Source: Ooceraea biroi (Eukaryota; Arthropoda; Insecta; Hymenoptera; Formicidae). From it: a DNA stretch of 64,000 nucleotides. The notes under the pieces were generated by a model. That model had not been told where the DNA came from. It was given only the letters and a program-made list of their open reading frames with translations, and searched no databases. Every line of letters begins with the position of its first letter. Within the stretch, counting starts at the first letter, position 1. The position numbers and the translations under genes were made by a program. The stretch covers positions 1,860,833-1,924,832 of the forward strand of contig NC_039513.1 of NCBI RefSeq assembly GCF_003672135.1, written 5' to 3'. This document shows positions 46,873-56,589 of the stretch, piece after piece.

Positions 46873-48468
46873 ATGGCTTCTAGAAAAAAGAAATATTATA
46901 ATTGGATATTAAATTATAATCGAATGATTCGAGAACGAGAAATAGAATTTCAAAATAATTTCGTTTTTGCCGTTTCGGTAATACATACCGTTGCCGTAAT
47001 GAAAAGTGAAAAAAGACATTATTCTAAAAAAAAAGTTTTGGGTTGCACCACTGTTTCAAAATCGTAATGAGTATGGATTTTATAAAGCTACTTTACCGTA
47101 TATAAAGTTAGAAAGCGCAAGATTTAAAAATTATTTTCGCATGTCATCAACGCAACTGGAGGATTTGCTACAAATTGTTGCATCGAAACTCCATAAACAG
47201 ACATTTCTCAGAGAGCCTATCAGTGCTGAAGAACGTTTGTGTTTAACTCTAAGGTTTGTTTTATTACATTTTTTAAAATCTCATACAAAAAAATATATAT
47301 AAAAGCGACACACTAGGCAATACAAGATATAAATGGTTTAAAAGTTATATAACTACTGTTTTTTACATAGATATTTGGCTTCTGGTGATTCAATGGTATC
47401 AATATCGTATCAGTACTTATTAGGATGTACGACAATCAGCAATATTATATGCGATACATGCGAAGTAATTTGGGATATGTTGTGTCCAATTGTCCTTCCA
47501 TCTTCTGTAACGAAAGAAGATTGGTTAAATATTGCAGCCGATTTTGAAAATCGATGCAATTTTACTCATTGTATAGGTACGATCGATGGAAAACATATTG
47601 TTATTCAAGTATGTATGTTAATAGTATTATTATTTACTTATAGACATTTGTTATTTATGGCATTGCAAATCGTACGTTAGAGTTAGAGTTCTTTTACCTC
47701 CTCAAACTTTTAGCTAGAGGACCAAAGTGGTCGATTATCAATGTACTTTTTCAGTGTCCTGTTAATGCTGGCTCTACATATTATAATTACAAACACAGCC
47801 ACAGTATTGTTTTAATGGCAGTATGTGATGCTAACTATCTATTTACATTTGTTGATGTTGGAGCTTATGGTAGACGCAGCGACGGTGGCATTTTCAAAGA
47901 ATGCCAGTTTGGTAAAAAATTTGAACAAAAAAAGATGAATGCACCAAATGCAGAGGTTATTTCTGAAAATGGCCCCATATTGCCGTATTGTCTCGTTGGA
48001 GATGAAGCATTTCCTTTAAAAGAATATTTGCTTCGGCCATATCCAGGAAGAGGCGGACTGACCAAAGAGAAAAATATATTTAACTATCGACTGAGCCGTG
48101 CTAGGCGAACTATTGAAAATACATTTGGTATTCTTGCCAGTCAGTGGCGAATACTGAGGAAGCCAATAATTGCTAAAGTAGAAACAGTAGAGAAAATTGT
48201 GCAAGCCATTGTGTGTTTACACAATTGGTTACGAAAACAGGACATAAACATCAATGAATACGTGACTACAAATATGGTCGATCATTTGGATGATAATAAT
48301 TTAATACCTGGTATTTGGAGAACAGTTCTTGAAAGCGGTTCTGCCTATCGTGAAATACAACGAGCAGGATCATATAGGAGTACTCAGACAAGCATGGAAA
48401 TACGAGAAAAGTTTTGTACATATTTTAATAATGAAGGATCTGTACCATGGCAAAATAATTTTATCTAA
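46873..48468 (+). pseudogene. PIF/Harbinger transposase (HARBI1-like), three exons
   Basis: Exon 1 46873-47253 (RMSSTQLEDLLQIVASKL; donor GTTTGT), exon 2 47371-47608 (acceptor TACATAG; CIGTIDGKHI with the first Asp; donor GTATGT), exon 3 47755-48468 (acceptor TTTTCAG; VDVGAYGRRSDGG with the second Asp; RARRTIENTFGILASQWRI with the Glu). Splice phases join. One break: in exon 1 the frame changes in an A9 run at about 47024-47033. Other residues of the DDE core are intact. In the family it acts with a Myb/MADF partner, whose gene lies convergent just downstream. Confidence 0.85.
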
Positions 48469-48594
48469 AAATATATTACATTAAAAAAGACGTTTACCTG
48501 TTATTTATATTATTTATTATTTCGTAAACTTAGAATATAGACTATATGTCATGTACAACATGTGTCTTGTTTACAAACATGAAAGATTTAAACT

Positions 48595-48841
48595 TTAATA
48601 TTCACTTTCTTTTACGAGATTGTATGTTAGTTGAAACATTTTCTGTGCTGCATCATCCAACATGTTTGGTGGAAGTTTTCTCAATCTTCGTTCAATTACG
48701 GACACAATTGCGTCCACGTCGTCATTTTGTGGAGGATCAGGCAAAGTAATCGGTGCCTGTACCTTTCACAAAAGGCATTAGCAATTTTGTCGAGTGCTGA
48801 AGTAACATTTTCTTTTTCATTCGTGCTTTGTTTTCTCTTTT
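48595..48841 (-). pseudogene. MADF/BESS-type partner gene of the Harbinger element, last exon
   Basis: Minus-strand exon with TTTTCAG acceptor at 48842-48843: KRKQSTNEKENVTSALDKIANAFC, then after a frame change PDPPQNDDVDAIVSVIERRL and LPPNMLDDAAQKMFQLTYNL, stop 48595. The two-helix C-terminal part resembles BESS-type motifs of MADF proteins that accompany PIF/Harbinger transposases. Upstream exons are lost where the (TA)n tract and the next transposon begin. Confidence 0.5.
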
Positions 48842-48917
48842 CTGAAAATATTTATTTATATATAGTGGTTCGGGCTGCACGTTGATGAGTCAGTGAGTGA
48901 GTTAGTGAGAGGTATTT

Positions 48918-48970
48918 GGCTTATATATATATATATATATATAAGCCAAATATATATATATATATATAAA
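48918..48970. repeat. (TA)n with GGCTTATATA...TATAAGCC hairpin
   Basis: TTTGGCTTATATATATATAT followed by its complement ATATAAGCCAAA and more TA repeats. Confidence 0.9.
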
Positions 48971-48984
48971 ACACATTTTTTTAA

Positions 48985-50237
48985 ATGAAACTATGTTATT
49001 TTATTACGTACGTAAGTTATGCTCTAGAAAATTGGCGTAGCTGTTGCCATTTAGATGTCCGTCGATAAAATAAGGACCAATAATTTTGTTATCTATGATA
49101 CCACACCATACATTCAAAGACCATTGTCTCTGGTGTTCAATCTGCCGCAGCCAATGAGGATTTTCCACTGCCCAGAAATGCATATTATGTAAATTAACAT
49201 TCCCGTGATTAGTAAATGTTGCCTCATCAGTAAATAACACTGTATCAAAAAATGAGTCATTGATTCGAATTTATTGTTGAGCCCATTGGCAAAATTCAAC
49301 ACGATTTACAAAGTCCATTCCATGTAATGCTTGGTGAAGGCTGAGGTGATATGGATGGAATTTGTTAATGATGCAAGATGCGGAGTACACTCCTCCGATT
49401 AATACCAGATTTTCCTTCAATTTGTCGCGAACTAATGTGCGGATTTTGAGCCACCATTGTGAGAACTCTAATTTCATTCCCTTCATTAGTTTTTCGCTTT
49501 TCACGCTCACTTTTACGTGTATTTAAGCTACCGGTTTGTCTAAGTTTATCACACACATTTTTAAATGTTCGACGCGAAGGCTGAGTGCGATTAGGATATC
49601 GTTCAGCGTATAAATTTTGCGCTCTCACTGAATTTTTTTGACATTCTCCATAAATGAGGATCATGTCGACTTGTTCTTCAAATGAATACATCTTGCACGA
49701 TTGACTTATCTATCGATACTACTTTTTATGTTTATCTTATCCTGTGAACTTATTAAGATGGCCTTCAAAGAGTCTTTGTTTTCATTGAAATAAGTTTACG
49801 TCACTATTTATTTTCATCGATGTATCCGTTTGAAGAACAAGTTGATCCACATTTATGAGGAATGTCAAAATCAAAACATTCCGACAAAACATACAAATAA
49901 AGCGTCATTTCGTACATCTTTTAAACGTAAATTTCATTTAATATAAAAATGTATTTTTTATCGTTTTCATTTACATTTAATCTTGTTCAATAATTTTGTG
50001 TCATGAGTTCCGTACTTGTTTTAAACTCCTCTATAAAATTATGAAAAAAAACATACCGAACCCATTAAAAAAAATGAAGGTGACCTTGATATCTTCGAAG
50101 CGCCTCCACCAGGACAAAAATTATTATCGCCATATGTTAGCCCCCTTCGTACCGTATAATTTTGATTACATAAATTTTCCTCTGGACCTTATAAATTAGA
50201 AGATATTTAAGGTGGTAATAGTTATTGCCCCACCCTG
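48985..50237 (-). mobile_element. Tc1-like element, left end missing
   Basis: The right end ATTGCCCCACCCTG (complement CAGGGTGGGGCAAT) is followed by TA at 50238. A matching left terminus was not found, so the element is truncated against 48.97 kb. 49.70-50.20 kb is non-coding, with an AT-rich 5' region. Confidence 0.65.
49004..49691 (-). pseudogene. Tc1/mariner-type transposase, N-terminal two thirds, broken
   Basis: 49691-49365 starts MYSFEEQVDMILIYGECQKN with a DUF4817-like helix-turn-helix (RRTFKNVCDKLRQTGSLNTRK) and INRRSVLRILHH. It shifts frame to 49510-49271 (FHPYHLSLHQALHGMDFVNR) and again to 49240-49004 with the first catalytic Asp (LFTDEATFTNHGNVN) and WSLNVWCGIIDNKIIGPYF. The part with the last two acidic residues is gone. 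Confidence 0.75.
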
Positions 50238-50752
50238 TATATTAACAGTTTTATTATTTCAATCGAAAATGGGAATGCAAAAGATATATTACAAGTTATT
50301 TCGATTAAATTTGTTTCGTTTAAACACTATATAAAGAGTTATTTTTATGTATATATACTTACTTCATCTTCATCGAGTAAATTTTGCATCTTTCGTGTTC
50401 TTTAGTTTCTTACAATTTTTTTCTTTTTATAAGGTTAATAAGTACCCTTGATCTTGACACACGTACTGTCTCACCTCAGCGTTTGAGCGGTAATGTTTTG
50501 TAGTTGAACAAGTTCAGACTACAAAATTATAGCCGCGGAATTACGAGCGACAAATTTGTCGCTTCAATTACTTGTTTTAGCGGCACGTGAAATTGCGCCT
50601 TAAGTGTTATGGTATAACCGGTTCTAACGACACGTTACCATGGGGACATTATCGGATACCATTGTAAATAGGAAATACAGGTTTTGTAATGTTCATATGA
50701 TATTGTATATATTTTTTATCGTAGATATTCCACTACAATACGAAATATATTT
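50238..50752. other. Polinton spacer 3' of the integrase, no gene seen
   Basis: AT-rich; AGCGGTAATGTTTTGTAGTTG and other unremarkable sequence. The boundary between original Polinton DNA and inserted DNA lies at 50238 on the right. Confidence 0.4.
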
Positions 50753-51712
50753 CTAAACTACATTATCCTTGTGTATCCATGAATTGTGCGAATCATCGAA
50801 TCCCAGTCATTTCACGTAAACCTCGGCACCTTTCCTGCGTAACACCTTTTCCACGAGATATATGTCCGGATTAGCAACGCGATGCAATTCGTGTTCGTAG
50901 AATTCTCCGGCGATTGGCTCGCCGCGCAAATCCTCGATGAGATAGGTCACGGGATTAGTCGTCTGCACCTTGATGATTCTGAATACCTCGGTCGTCTAGT
51001 TTGGCGTGTAGCCCTTGTCGAAAACCGTCTTGTACTTGCTGACGCGTACCGGGTCACCTACTGTGAATCGCGCCGGGGCTGCAATCTTTACGTTGCTGTA
51101 CACCGTGGCCAAGAGTTTATCCGCGATCTTGGCCGTTACATCGATGGGTCGCATACCGATCGTCCGATGTTTTCGCGCGTTGTACTTTGCGACGAGCTGC
51201 TGTAGTTCGTCGATCCATCTATAGTTTCCATTAAGCGTAAACATTTTCCACATGTCGTTCTTTAGCGTACGATTGAACCGTTCCACGACCGAGGCTTTCA
51301 TGGGTGAATACGTAGAATAGTGATTGATATCATGTTTCATCAGGAGCCGCTGCACGTCAGCATTGTAGAATTCCTTTTCTCTGTCAGTATGCAAATTGTT
51401 TGGACACCTTCCATCCTTTCGAAATAGCTTTGCAAACGCATCGGCTGTCTCGCTCCCGCATTTACTCTTGAGCGGTACGGCCCATGCATACTTGCTCAAC
51501 ACGTCTATAATTGTAAGTATATAATTGTAGCCTTTGTTGAAACGTGAGTACGGGCGCATCTACACTATGTCAGCTTGCCACAGGTCATCGTATCCGCGGA
51601 CTATGACGCGTCTTCGTGGAAAAGTTCTCGCCGGAGCATGCAGTTCCTCGACGAGTCGCCGTTTCTCGGAACTGACAATCTTTTTACGTCCATCGGATTT
51701 TCGCGATCGCAT
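50753..51712 (-). pseudogene. Polinton integrase (retroviral-type DDE) with chromodomain, three stop codons
   Basis: One continuous minus-strand frame from ATG at 51712 to TAG at 50753, interrupted by stops at 51560-51562, 50996-50998 and 50807-50809. The first catalytic Asp is in LWQADIV just before stop 1. The second (LHTDREKEFYN) and Glu (KASVVERFNRTLKNDMW) lie in the open 51559-50999 block; the C-terminal SH3-like region is at VGDPVRVSKYK. After stop 2 the frame gives ELHRVANPDIYLVEKVL, a chromodomain-like strand, and after stop 3 GFDDSHNSW. Family role: inserts the element with 6-bp duplications, chromodomain guiding target choice. No frameshift, only nonsense changes. Confidence 0.9.
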
Positions 51713-51769
51713 GTTTTGGCGATACAATCAACGACTGTTAGGCGTGTAGTTATATGTCTCAAACTGTTT

Positions 51770-52165
51770 GTAAACGTTCGACGCCTTTCCAGAGTCGTTC
51801 TTGCCCCGTTCGTCGCTGTTCCAGACCCTTTCTTGAGCCGTTCCTGCCACGTTCGTCGCTGTTCCAGTCCCGTTCGTCGCTGTTCCAGTCCCGTTCGTCG
51901 TCGTTCCAGTCCCGTCCGTCGCCGTTCCAGACCCTTTCTTGAGCCGTTCTTGCCACGTTCGTCGCTGTTCCAGTCCCGTTCGTCGCCTTTCTAGACCCGT
52001 TCGTAAGTCGTTCGTAAGTCGTTCGTGAGCCGTTCTTAAGTCGTTCGTGAGCCGTTCAACACTGTTCGTTGGCCGTTCGTCGCCGTTCTAGACCCGTTCG
52101 TAAGTCGTTCGTGAGCCGTTCGACACTGTTCGTTGGCCGTTCGTTGCCGTTCTATTAGTCGTTTC
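51770..52165. repeat. minisatellite of about 20-bp units (CGTTCGTCGCTGTTCCAGTC)
   Basis: More than fifteen units of two related kinds (GTTCCAGTCCCGTTCGTCGC and CGTTCGTAAGTCGTTCGTGAG) follow the fibre-like gene on its 3' side. On the minus strand one frame gives Gly-Thr-Ala-Thr-Asn-type repeats, in continuity with the C-terminus of that gene. Confidence 0.85.
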
Positions 52166-52510
52166 TGATGCAGCAGTAGTTGATAGCAGTAGTCGAAGCT
52201 CCTTTATCGCAGCCCATAACGCTTGCGTGTCCTTCTCGAACGCAATACTCAGCTTCCTCTCAAATTCTGCATGTTGATTCCACGACATTTTAACGTACTG
52301 TTCCACGTATAGTTTGTTTACAGCGTCGGTATCAGCCTCGGGCTGCGCTACACGACGAATTTTGCGCGACTGTGCGTCAAAATCAGCAGCGTGGCGACAC
52401 AACGCATTTACACGTACGTAGTTTCTCACTACTCCACTGAACTAATAATACGGATTGTTCATCGGTGCCTCCCTTCGTTCAAGTAATACACCAAACTTGT
52501 TGATTGGCAT
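52088..52510 (-). pseudogene. fibre/tail-spike-like protein candidate with repeat tail
   Basis: The frame opens at ATG 52510 (MPINKFGVLLERRE), has an in-frame TAG at 52443-52445 and continues to 52088. The core, ALCRHAADFDAQSRKIRRV then PEADTDAVNKLYVEQYVK, contains the D-A-x-N-K-x-Y-V motif typical of phage tail-fibre repeats. It is followed by a coiled-coil-like helix and a Thr/Asn/Gly-rich tail encoded by the minisatellite. Position among virion and packaging genes fits a receptor-binding or structural spike; function is inference. Polinton fibre-like genes are poorly described. The repeat tail frame drifts through indels. Confidence 0.45.
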
Positions 52511-52652
52511 GTTGGTGCACACGATCGACTGATTCGTTTCATTGATGTACCATTTAATTTATAATGAGACCTGCCTCGCGAAGTTCTTCGATAATCGACA
52601 GAATCTCATTATCGTGGTTATTATTTCCCGCTTGGCGCGAAGCTTCGAGCAA

Positions 52653-53681
52653 TCACAGACGATCCACCAGTTCGTTGGGATCATTCCAGTGCACGTAATC
52701 GATCACATTGTCGTTTAGTGTCACATTGTCGTTTAATGTCACAGCGCGAGTTAATCTTCTTCCAGATCGCTTCTTAGGTACGATAGGCAGTAACGGTGTG
52801 ATTACGCGGTTGTACTTGTAACTCTTGTTGCTCTTTACTTGACCATGCGCGATGTGTTTGCGTCTATGCGCATTCGTCGTCAGCAGCATGCTCTTGTACG
52901 CATGCAAATCATTAACTGTGTACACGACTTTGTTAGGACATTTCATAAAGATCAGTTTGTAAAGACCGGGTGTACCGATGTATCGCACGCCGTCGACAAA
53001 TATGTTATCACGGGTGTCCACGTCGAAATGTTTATTACCGAACATCATTCCATCCTGACCGAGATAAACGCCGTGCATGTTATCTATGCCGCTCTCTCGA
53101 TCACCGCTCAGGACAGGGCTTACGTATTGTTGTCCTAGCGAACCTAGCTGACTGTGCAGCATCTCTCGACCCTCCGGTGTTTGCAGCGTGTGATGAACGG
53201 AAGTTCGTAGCGATTCGTTCGTGGTTTCGAAGTCTTCATTGGAAGAGATTTCGATCGCGGACCGTTCAAACGGTTGCGGCGCTACTTTCATCGGGATAGA
53301 GGTTGTCATGTTGAATGGAACTCGTTTTCGCTTGGGCGGTGACGTTCTCGGTGATGCGTCCAACGAGAGTTTCCTCTTATTATTATATACCACATTAATC
53401 TCACTCTGCGGGGATAATGTTTCACTCTCTGTGTCTTCGGTATTGCTCATCGGTTCGTCTTTCTGTATGAGAGGGCTGGATGTATCGTCCGTGGTATTAT
53501 CGATAAGCTTCTGCAGAGGTTCAATAATCGGTCTAAAGTGTCTCTCCAACGCGGCATCTTCCACCATCTTGCCAATCTTTAGAGCGCGATGCTTCTTGCG
53601 GATCGAATCACTGGTTTTCGCAATTTTCTTCACCATCCTCTTGCGCGCTTGAATATCTGTATCGGCAGTGAACGTCGCCAT
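52653..53681 (-). CDS. conserved Polinton-associated protein of unknown function, 342 aa
   Basis: Starts at ATG 53681 (MATFTADTDIQARKRM; no upstream ATG before a stop). N-terminal helices rich in Lys/Arg, then a Ser/Thr/Asp-rich disordered middle with a KRKLSLDASPRTSPPKRKR nuclear-localisation-like stretch. The compact C-terminal domain has YLGQDGMMFGNKHFDVD, NIFVDGVRYIGTPGLYKLIF and TTNAHRRKH. Similar proteins are common in insect Polinton-type elements; no biochemical role is known to me. The stop at 52653-52655 may be premature because the same frame stays open about 30 further codons (to 52557) with a helical pattern. Same strand as, and 55 bp downstream of, the ATPase. Confidence 0.6.
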   Translation of the reverse strand: MATFTADTDIQARKRMVKKIAKTSDSIRKKHRALKIGKMVEDAALERHFRPIIEPLQKLIDNTTDDTSSPLIQKDEPMSNTEDTESETLSPQSEINVVYNNKRKLSLDASPRTSPPKRKRVPFNMTTSIPMKVAPQPFERSAIEISSNEDFETTNESLRTSVHHTLQTPEGREMLHSQLGSLGQQYVSPVLSGDRESGIDNMHGVYLGQDGMMFGNKHFDVDTRDNIFVDGVRYIGTPGLYKLIFMKCPNKVVYTVNDLHAYKSMLLTTNAHRRKHIAHGQVKSNKSYKYNRVITPLLPIVPKKRSGRRLTRAVTLNDNVTLNDNVIDYVHWNDPNELVDRL

Positions 53682-53736
53682 GTCGTAACGGGGTTCGGAC
53701 GGTTCACCGAACACGTATTAACGGTGACTAACCACT

Positions 53737-54432
53737 TTATGGTATCGCAAACTCATTAAATCCGTTTCTATACCGCCCATTAGTGATCGCGCTGTCCTTG
53801 TCTATCACTACGAAACCGTATTTGCGTTGCCAACAACTGCGGCACAATGCGCAAAAATCATCGTACGACATGTCGGTATTTACGTGATCGTTGTACACGT
53901 GTTTCAATTTGGTACCATCCTGTTTAAACAAGATCAGCAGGTTCGCGTTGTCGCGTATAAGATGCTTGGGTATCTTTGCATACGTTTGACAGAGATAGAA
54001 ACAGTCGACGTTCGAGTGTCGTCCCATCGCAAAGTATTCTCTCACCGTATCCTGCTTATCGCACGCCACGTCATCAAAGACGAAGATCGAGTTTGGACGC
54101 GCCTCGCTCGGTGGAATGATGTCACTGTTATTAGAAAACGTGAAATAGCCAATTTTTTCAATCGGCGACAATACATTTTCCAAGTACCGATATTTGGGCT
54201 GTTGCAACGATTTCGAGTACACGTACACGTTCTCGAAACGTACACCGTGCGGACTTTCTAACAGACTTATCAACACGTTGATCTTGCCACAATTCGAGGG
54301 CCCACAAACAATCGCGCGTATCGTGTGTGGCAACAGTTTTCCATTTCTGCGTACTTCCTTCTCCGATAGCACCCGCGTTCTATCGTCCAAATTTGTGACG
54401 TGTATCGTCAACGGTTGTCGCACGAATCGCAT
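53737..54432 (-). CDS. A32/FtsK-type genome-packaging ATPase, Walker A altered
   Basis: 231 aa. Walker A GPSNCGKI at residues 44-51, Walker B SIFVFDDV at about 115-122, then CQTYAKIPKHLIRDNANLLILF with the sensor-type Gln and the arginine region, as in packaging ATPases of Polintons and large DNA viruses. The residue after the Walker A Lys is Ile where the family has Ser or Thr, which normally coordinates Mg; this should impair ATP hydrolysis. The frame is otherwise complete. In the family it drives DNA into the preformed capsid. Confidence 0.85.
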   Translation of the reverse strand: MRFVRQPLTIHVTNLDDRTRVLSEKEVRRNGKLLPHTIRAIVCGPSNCGKINVLISLLESPHGVRFENVYVYSKSLQQPKYRYLENVLSPIEKIGYFTFSNNSDIIPPSEARPNSIFVFDDVACDKQDTVREYFAMGRHSNVDCFYLCQTYAKIPKHLIRDNANLLILFKQDGTKLKHVYNDHVNTDMSYDDFCALCRSCWQRKYGFVVIDKDSAITNGRYRNGFNEFAIP

Positions 54433-54509
54433 ATTTGCACTTGCTAGGAAGAGGGGAGTTGAACGACTATTTATAGGTTGGCGGAATCGCGAAAGCCATC
54501 AGTACCACA
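54433..54509. promoter_or_regulatory. divergent promoter between packaging and virion blocks
   Basis: A 77-bp gap between the minus-strand ATPase start and the plus-strand virion genes; contains GACTATTTATAGG, a TATA-like box for the plus side. Confidence 0.45.
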
Positions 54510-54773
54510 GTGTTTTTCACACTGTCATATCCTTCCGATATTCGCGACTTAACCGCTGAACAGTTACAATTTGTGCCGAAGATCGTTCTGTTGCGAGCGT
54601 GTGGGAACTATATCGACTGCGTGTGGAACAAGCTTCCGGACCATATAAAGGCGGATTCGGAAGTGCAGACTTATCGCCGCTGTTACGAACATTACAATCA
54701 ACCGTGGCAGCAAACGCACATCGACGGTCCGGCACCGTTGATCAGGGATTGTTACGCATGCCAAAAACAGTAG
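54510..54773 (+). CDS. small Cys-motif protein, copy 1, start codon unclear
   Basis: About 87 aa: LTAEQLQFVPKIVLLRACGNYIDCVWNKLPDH, then QTYRRCYEHY and a C-terminal CYAC. Homologous along its length to 58056-58369. No ATG is available: the frame begins after an upstream TAG and aligns with the second copy's Met region at VGGIAKAIS, so the start may have been lost. Helical, function unknown; its place at the head of the virion gene block suggests a virion or assembly role. Confidence 0.5.
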   Translation: MFFTLSYPSDIRDLTAEQLQFVPKIVLLRACGNYIDCVWNKLPDHIKADSEVQTYRRCYEHYNQPWQQTHIDGPAPLIRDCYACQKQ

Positions 54774-55454
54774 TGAGAGGTGGAGGTTTGCTGAATCGTG
54801 CGATAAACGCGCTTTCCTTCGAACTGCATATTCCGGGCTATCAGTTTTGTGGTTCTGGAACTCGTGTGGAAGAACGTCTAGCTAGAGGTGATCGAGGTAT
54901 CAATCTGTTGGACGCGGTGTGTCGCGAGCACGATATAGCGTACCTACGTAGCAACGATCTTGACAACAGACACGCGGCGGATAAGATACTCGCCGAAAGG
55001 GCGCGAGAACGCATTTTCGCGAGGGATTCGACTCTGAGAAAGAGAGAGAGCTGCCGCTATAACAGTTTGGGCAGCTATGAAAGCCAAGACCAAATTGAGC
55101 ATGGGTATGAAGACGAAGAAAAAGATGACTATCAGAAGAGTACCGAAGAAACGAATGCTTCCGATAGCGAGACGCGGTGGTGTCCTGCCACTGCTGCCGT
55201 TGCTGGGAGTAATCGGATCGTTGGCTGCGGGGGCAGCGGGAGTAGCGAAAGCGGTGAATGACAAGGCCGCGCAGCGTCAGCTGGATGAAATGCGCCGTCA
55301 CAATCGCGCTATGGAAGATCAGGGACTTTATCTCGCTCCGTACAAGCGTGGAAAGGGTATCCCGAAGAGGAAGGATGGTGGAAAAAAACGTCAAAAAGAC
55401 GATAGGAATGCCTACGGGTATAACCACCAATATACAATTGGGATACTTGGCTAA
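54758..55454 (+). pseudogene. PLA2-domain minor virion protein (parvovirus VP1-like motif), frameshifted
   Basis: ATG at 54758, MPKTVVRGGG. Residues about 25-75 carry the secreted-PLA2-type core: YQFCGSGTR (Ca-loop like), RLARGDRGINLLDAVCREHDIAY (HD catalytic pair) and NRHAADKIL. In parvoviruses and adintoviruses this domain breaches endosomal membranes. Near 55030-55050 a GAGA microsatellite shifts the frame; the continuation in another frame (from about 55050) is a very basic segment (KAKTKLSMGMKTKKK, then LPLLPLLGVIGSLAAGAAG, a hydrophobic helix, and AQRQLDEMRRHNR), ending 55454. The 5' end overlaps the Cys-motif gene by 16 bases. Confidence 0.75.
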
Positions 55455-55830
55455 TCGTATGCGCATACCGTTCTTCAGAGGTGTATTTATGCGTAATGCC
55501 CTACCGATGGACGGAGTTGGTCGAAACGAGAGCGGTATTGTGAATTTGGATGACGCGGAAGGCTCGGGCACGCATTGGGTAGCGTATGCGAAGCGAGGAG
55601 ATCGCGTTATATATTTTGACAGTTTTGGGAATCTTCGACCACCGAGGGACTTAGTGCGCTATCTCGGACATAACGCGGTGAAAATTGAGTACAATCGTAC
55701 CGCGTATCAAACGTACGATCAGAGCATTTGCGGACAATTGTGCCTGAAATTTCTCCAGACGGTTGGCAAAACATTTAAACCATTAACATTCCGCGATCGG
55801 CGCTCAGTATTCGCTCGAACATGTCGCTGA
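55408..55830 (+). CDS. adenain-like cysteine protease (virion maturation)
   Basis: 140 aa from ATG 55408, overlapping the previous frame. His in GSGTHWVAYAK, Asp in VIYFDSFGN, and Gln/Cys in DQSICGQLCLKFLQTVGK give the His-Asp-Gln-Cys order of adenovirus protease and Ulp1 relatives; all residues are present. Length is close to the compact Polinton PRO. Its stop overlaps the next gene's start (55821-55830). In the family it processes capsid precursors. One of the few fully intact genes of this element. Confidence 0.85.
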   Translation: MPTGITTNIQLGYLANRMRIPFFRGVFMRNALPMDGVGRNESGIVNLDDAEGSGTHWVAYAKRGDRVIYFDSFGNLRPPRDLVRYLGHNAVKIEYNRTAYQTYDQSICGQLCLKFLQTVGKTFKPLTFRDRRSVFARTCR

Positions 55831-56554
55831 CGCTTACGCTAACCGGGAAGAGTAGCACCCTCGCGGTAAACTACTTTCCCGCGATTGATTTGAGCGATGA
55901 TGGGTACGAGCTCGGACTTATGGATTTTGAAACGTATTGCACGATACCGAACGTGAATTCCTCGAATATTAAATTTTACTTTGGTAAAGACGACAAGGAA
56001 ATTACTATACCCGAGGGATCGTACGAACTACACGCCATAGATGAGTATCTGAAGCGTGCGATCGAACGACACGTAGCTGGTTCCGGCGATAATGCCAAAA
56101 ACGTCGATGATGAGGAGTATCCGATAGTGCTTCGTGCTAATCACAATACGATGCGGAGCGAAATCAAGTGTGCCTATCGAATAAACTTTAAGAAACCGAA
56201 CAACATTGGACGCTGCTGGGATTCTCGTCGAATCGAATATTGCAACTGCGAAAATGGCACGAATCGGACGTACCAGTCAATATTATGAACGTGAACATTA
56301 TTCGCATAGAGTGTAACGTGACCGCCGGTGCGTACAGCAACGGTACGCGTGTGCACACGATACATGAATTTTCGCCGCGCGTGCCACCAGGATATAAGAT
56401 ATCGGAAACACCTGCGCAGATCATTTACCTGCCGATCATCGCACGGTGCATTACGGATCTGACGTTACGTGTTGTGGATCAAGACGGGCAATTACTTGAT
56501 TTTTACGGTGAGGAGATTACCGTCAGATTACACGTACGACGACGACAACGATAG
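55821..56554 (+). pseudogene. penton-like minor capsid protein, one frameshift
   Basis: Starts MSLTLTLTGKSSTLAVNYFPAID; the frame runs to 56288 but the correct continuation switches frame near 56210-56245 (VNIMNVNIIRIECNVTAGAY, then PAQIIYLPIIARCITDLTLRVVDQDGQLLDF) and ends 56554. All-beta pattern, about 240 residues in total, consistent with a single jelly-roll vertex protein; it lies between protease and major capsid as in related elements. The assignment to penton is by position and size plus family resemblance. Confidence 0.65.
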
Positions 56555-56589
56555 TGTGTCTACACACACTAGTAGTAGTGTAAGATGAG

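Noticed and set aside
51575..51994. Plus-strand Ser/Arg/Phe repeat frames and minus-strand Asp/Glu/Arg repeat frames
   Set aside because: Alternative readings of the minisatellite; only the frame continuous with the fibre-like gene is considered.
54599..55571. Long minus-strand frames across the PLA2/protease genes
   Set aside because: Shadows of the plus-strand virion genes.
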